DNA of 64,000 nucleotides, from assembly GCA_000237975.1 (NCBI GenBank), contig CP003180.1, positions 1-64,000 on the forward strand, in the 5' to 3' direction. The notes beneath the pieces were generated by a model. It saw only the letters and a list, made by a program, of their open reading frames with translations. It ran no database searches and had not been told where the DNA came from. This DNA is from Sulfobacillus acidophilus DSM 10332 (GTDB lineage: Bacteria > Bacillota > Sulfobacillia > Sulfobacillales > Sulfobacillaceae). Positions 63,780-64,000 of the stretch are shown here, piece after piece. The position numbers and the translations under genes are program-made. How positions within the stretch are numbered: the stretch's first letter is position 1; each line of letters begins with the position of its first letter.

Positions 63780-64000
63780 GTGAGACATCCCCTAGTCGTC
63801 TTGGAACAGCTACAGAAACAGGCATCACAGCCGGACTACCTGTTCCATCGGCTCTATCGGAATCTGTATAACCCGGACTTCTTTCTGTTGGCCTACCAGA
63901 ACCTCTATGCCAACAAGGGGGCCATGACCCCGGGGGTAGATGGCACGAGCTTGGACGATGTGGGACTGAAGCGGATCGAATCGTTGATTCAGACGCTGAA
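63780..64000 (+). CDS. ltrA: group II intron reverse transcriptase, 5' part
   Basis: GTG 63780 opens a frame with LEQLQKQASQPDYLFHRLYRN and NLYANKGAMTPGVDGTSLDD, the RT0/RT1 start of a mitochondrial-like group II maturase, different from the one at 56758. Runs off the window. Confidence 0.8.
   Translation, partial: MRHPLVVLEQLQKQASQPDYLFHRLYRNLYNPDFFLLAYQNLYANKGAMTPGVDGTSLDDVGLKRIESLIQTL

Noticed and set aside
1-64000. tRNA or rRNA genes
   Set aside because: I looked for typical tRNA (T-loop GGTTCGA with acceptor stems) and rRNA landmarks and found none that hold up.

Overview
This window looks like a chromosomal (or large-plasmid) segment of a moderately GC-rich, acidophilic, Gram-positive bacterium of the Sulfobacillus type. 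That is an inference from three things: strong AGGAGG ribosome-binding sites with many GTG/TTG starts, a cytosolic actinobacterial/group 1h-like [NiFe] hydrogenase next to a sulfate-assimilation operon, and a very heavy insertion-sequence load. No rRNA, tRNA or CRISPR array was found.

Layout. (1) 1-25 kb is accessory DNA. It holds nested and decayed insertion sequences (IS21, IS256, IS3, IS110, IS1634-like, IS1182), short inverted-repeat elements, a split STAS / ATPase / DUF4325 signalling locus, a TetR-MFS-hydrolase operon, and a block of small orphan genes headed by a one-domain sliding-clamp-like protein. (2) 25-33 kb starts with a TetR gene followed by a candidate selenocysteine-containing CMD/AhpD-like protein, then two decayed genes (a haloacid dehalogenase and a reductase-B-like protein). 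It continues with an intact assimilatory sulfate operon: sulfite reductase, APS/PAPS reductase, ATP sulfurylase, two sirohaem biosynthesis genes and a 1-Cys peroxiredoxin. (3) 34-49.7 kb is a complete [NiFe]-hydrogenase island. One arm (DUF1641, hypA, hypB, His-tail protein) is divergent. The other carries the small and large subunits, protease, unknown gene, TPR, NFU-Rieske, NHL, hypC, HupF-like, hypD, hypE, tandem-SIS protein, glutaredoxin-like gene and hypF. (4) 49.7-64 kb is again a mobile-element graveyard: three different IS110 elements in a row, an amino-acid permease, two group II introns, a nested IS21/IS256 and recombinase remnants.

How it fits together. The hydrogenase island has everything needed to build and insert the NiFe(CN)2CO centre (HypA-F, protease) plus likely electron-transfer and assembly partners (NFU-Rieske, TPR, NHL, DUF1641). 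Neither subunit has a Tat signal, so the enzyme is probably cytosolic. HypB lacks the usual N-terminal histidine stretch. The adjacent small protein with a histidine-rich tail may supply that nickel-buffering role, and a second His-tail protein sits at the left edge of the window. The cys operon makes sulfide from sulfate and includes enzymes for the sirohaem used by its own reductase.

The most notable single observation is an in-frame TGA replacing the second cysteine of the CxxC motif in the CMD/AhpD-like gene. It is followed by a hairpin whose key positions match the E. coli fdhF SECIS as I remember it. Other notable points are a possible ATC start for sulfite reductase, a homopolymer frameshift in the SIS gene, overlapping perfect palindromes beside a tyrosine-recombinase remnant, and two identical IS256 copies each with a 9-bp target duplication.
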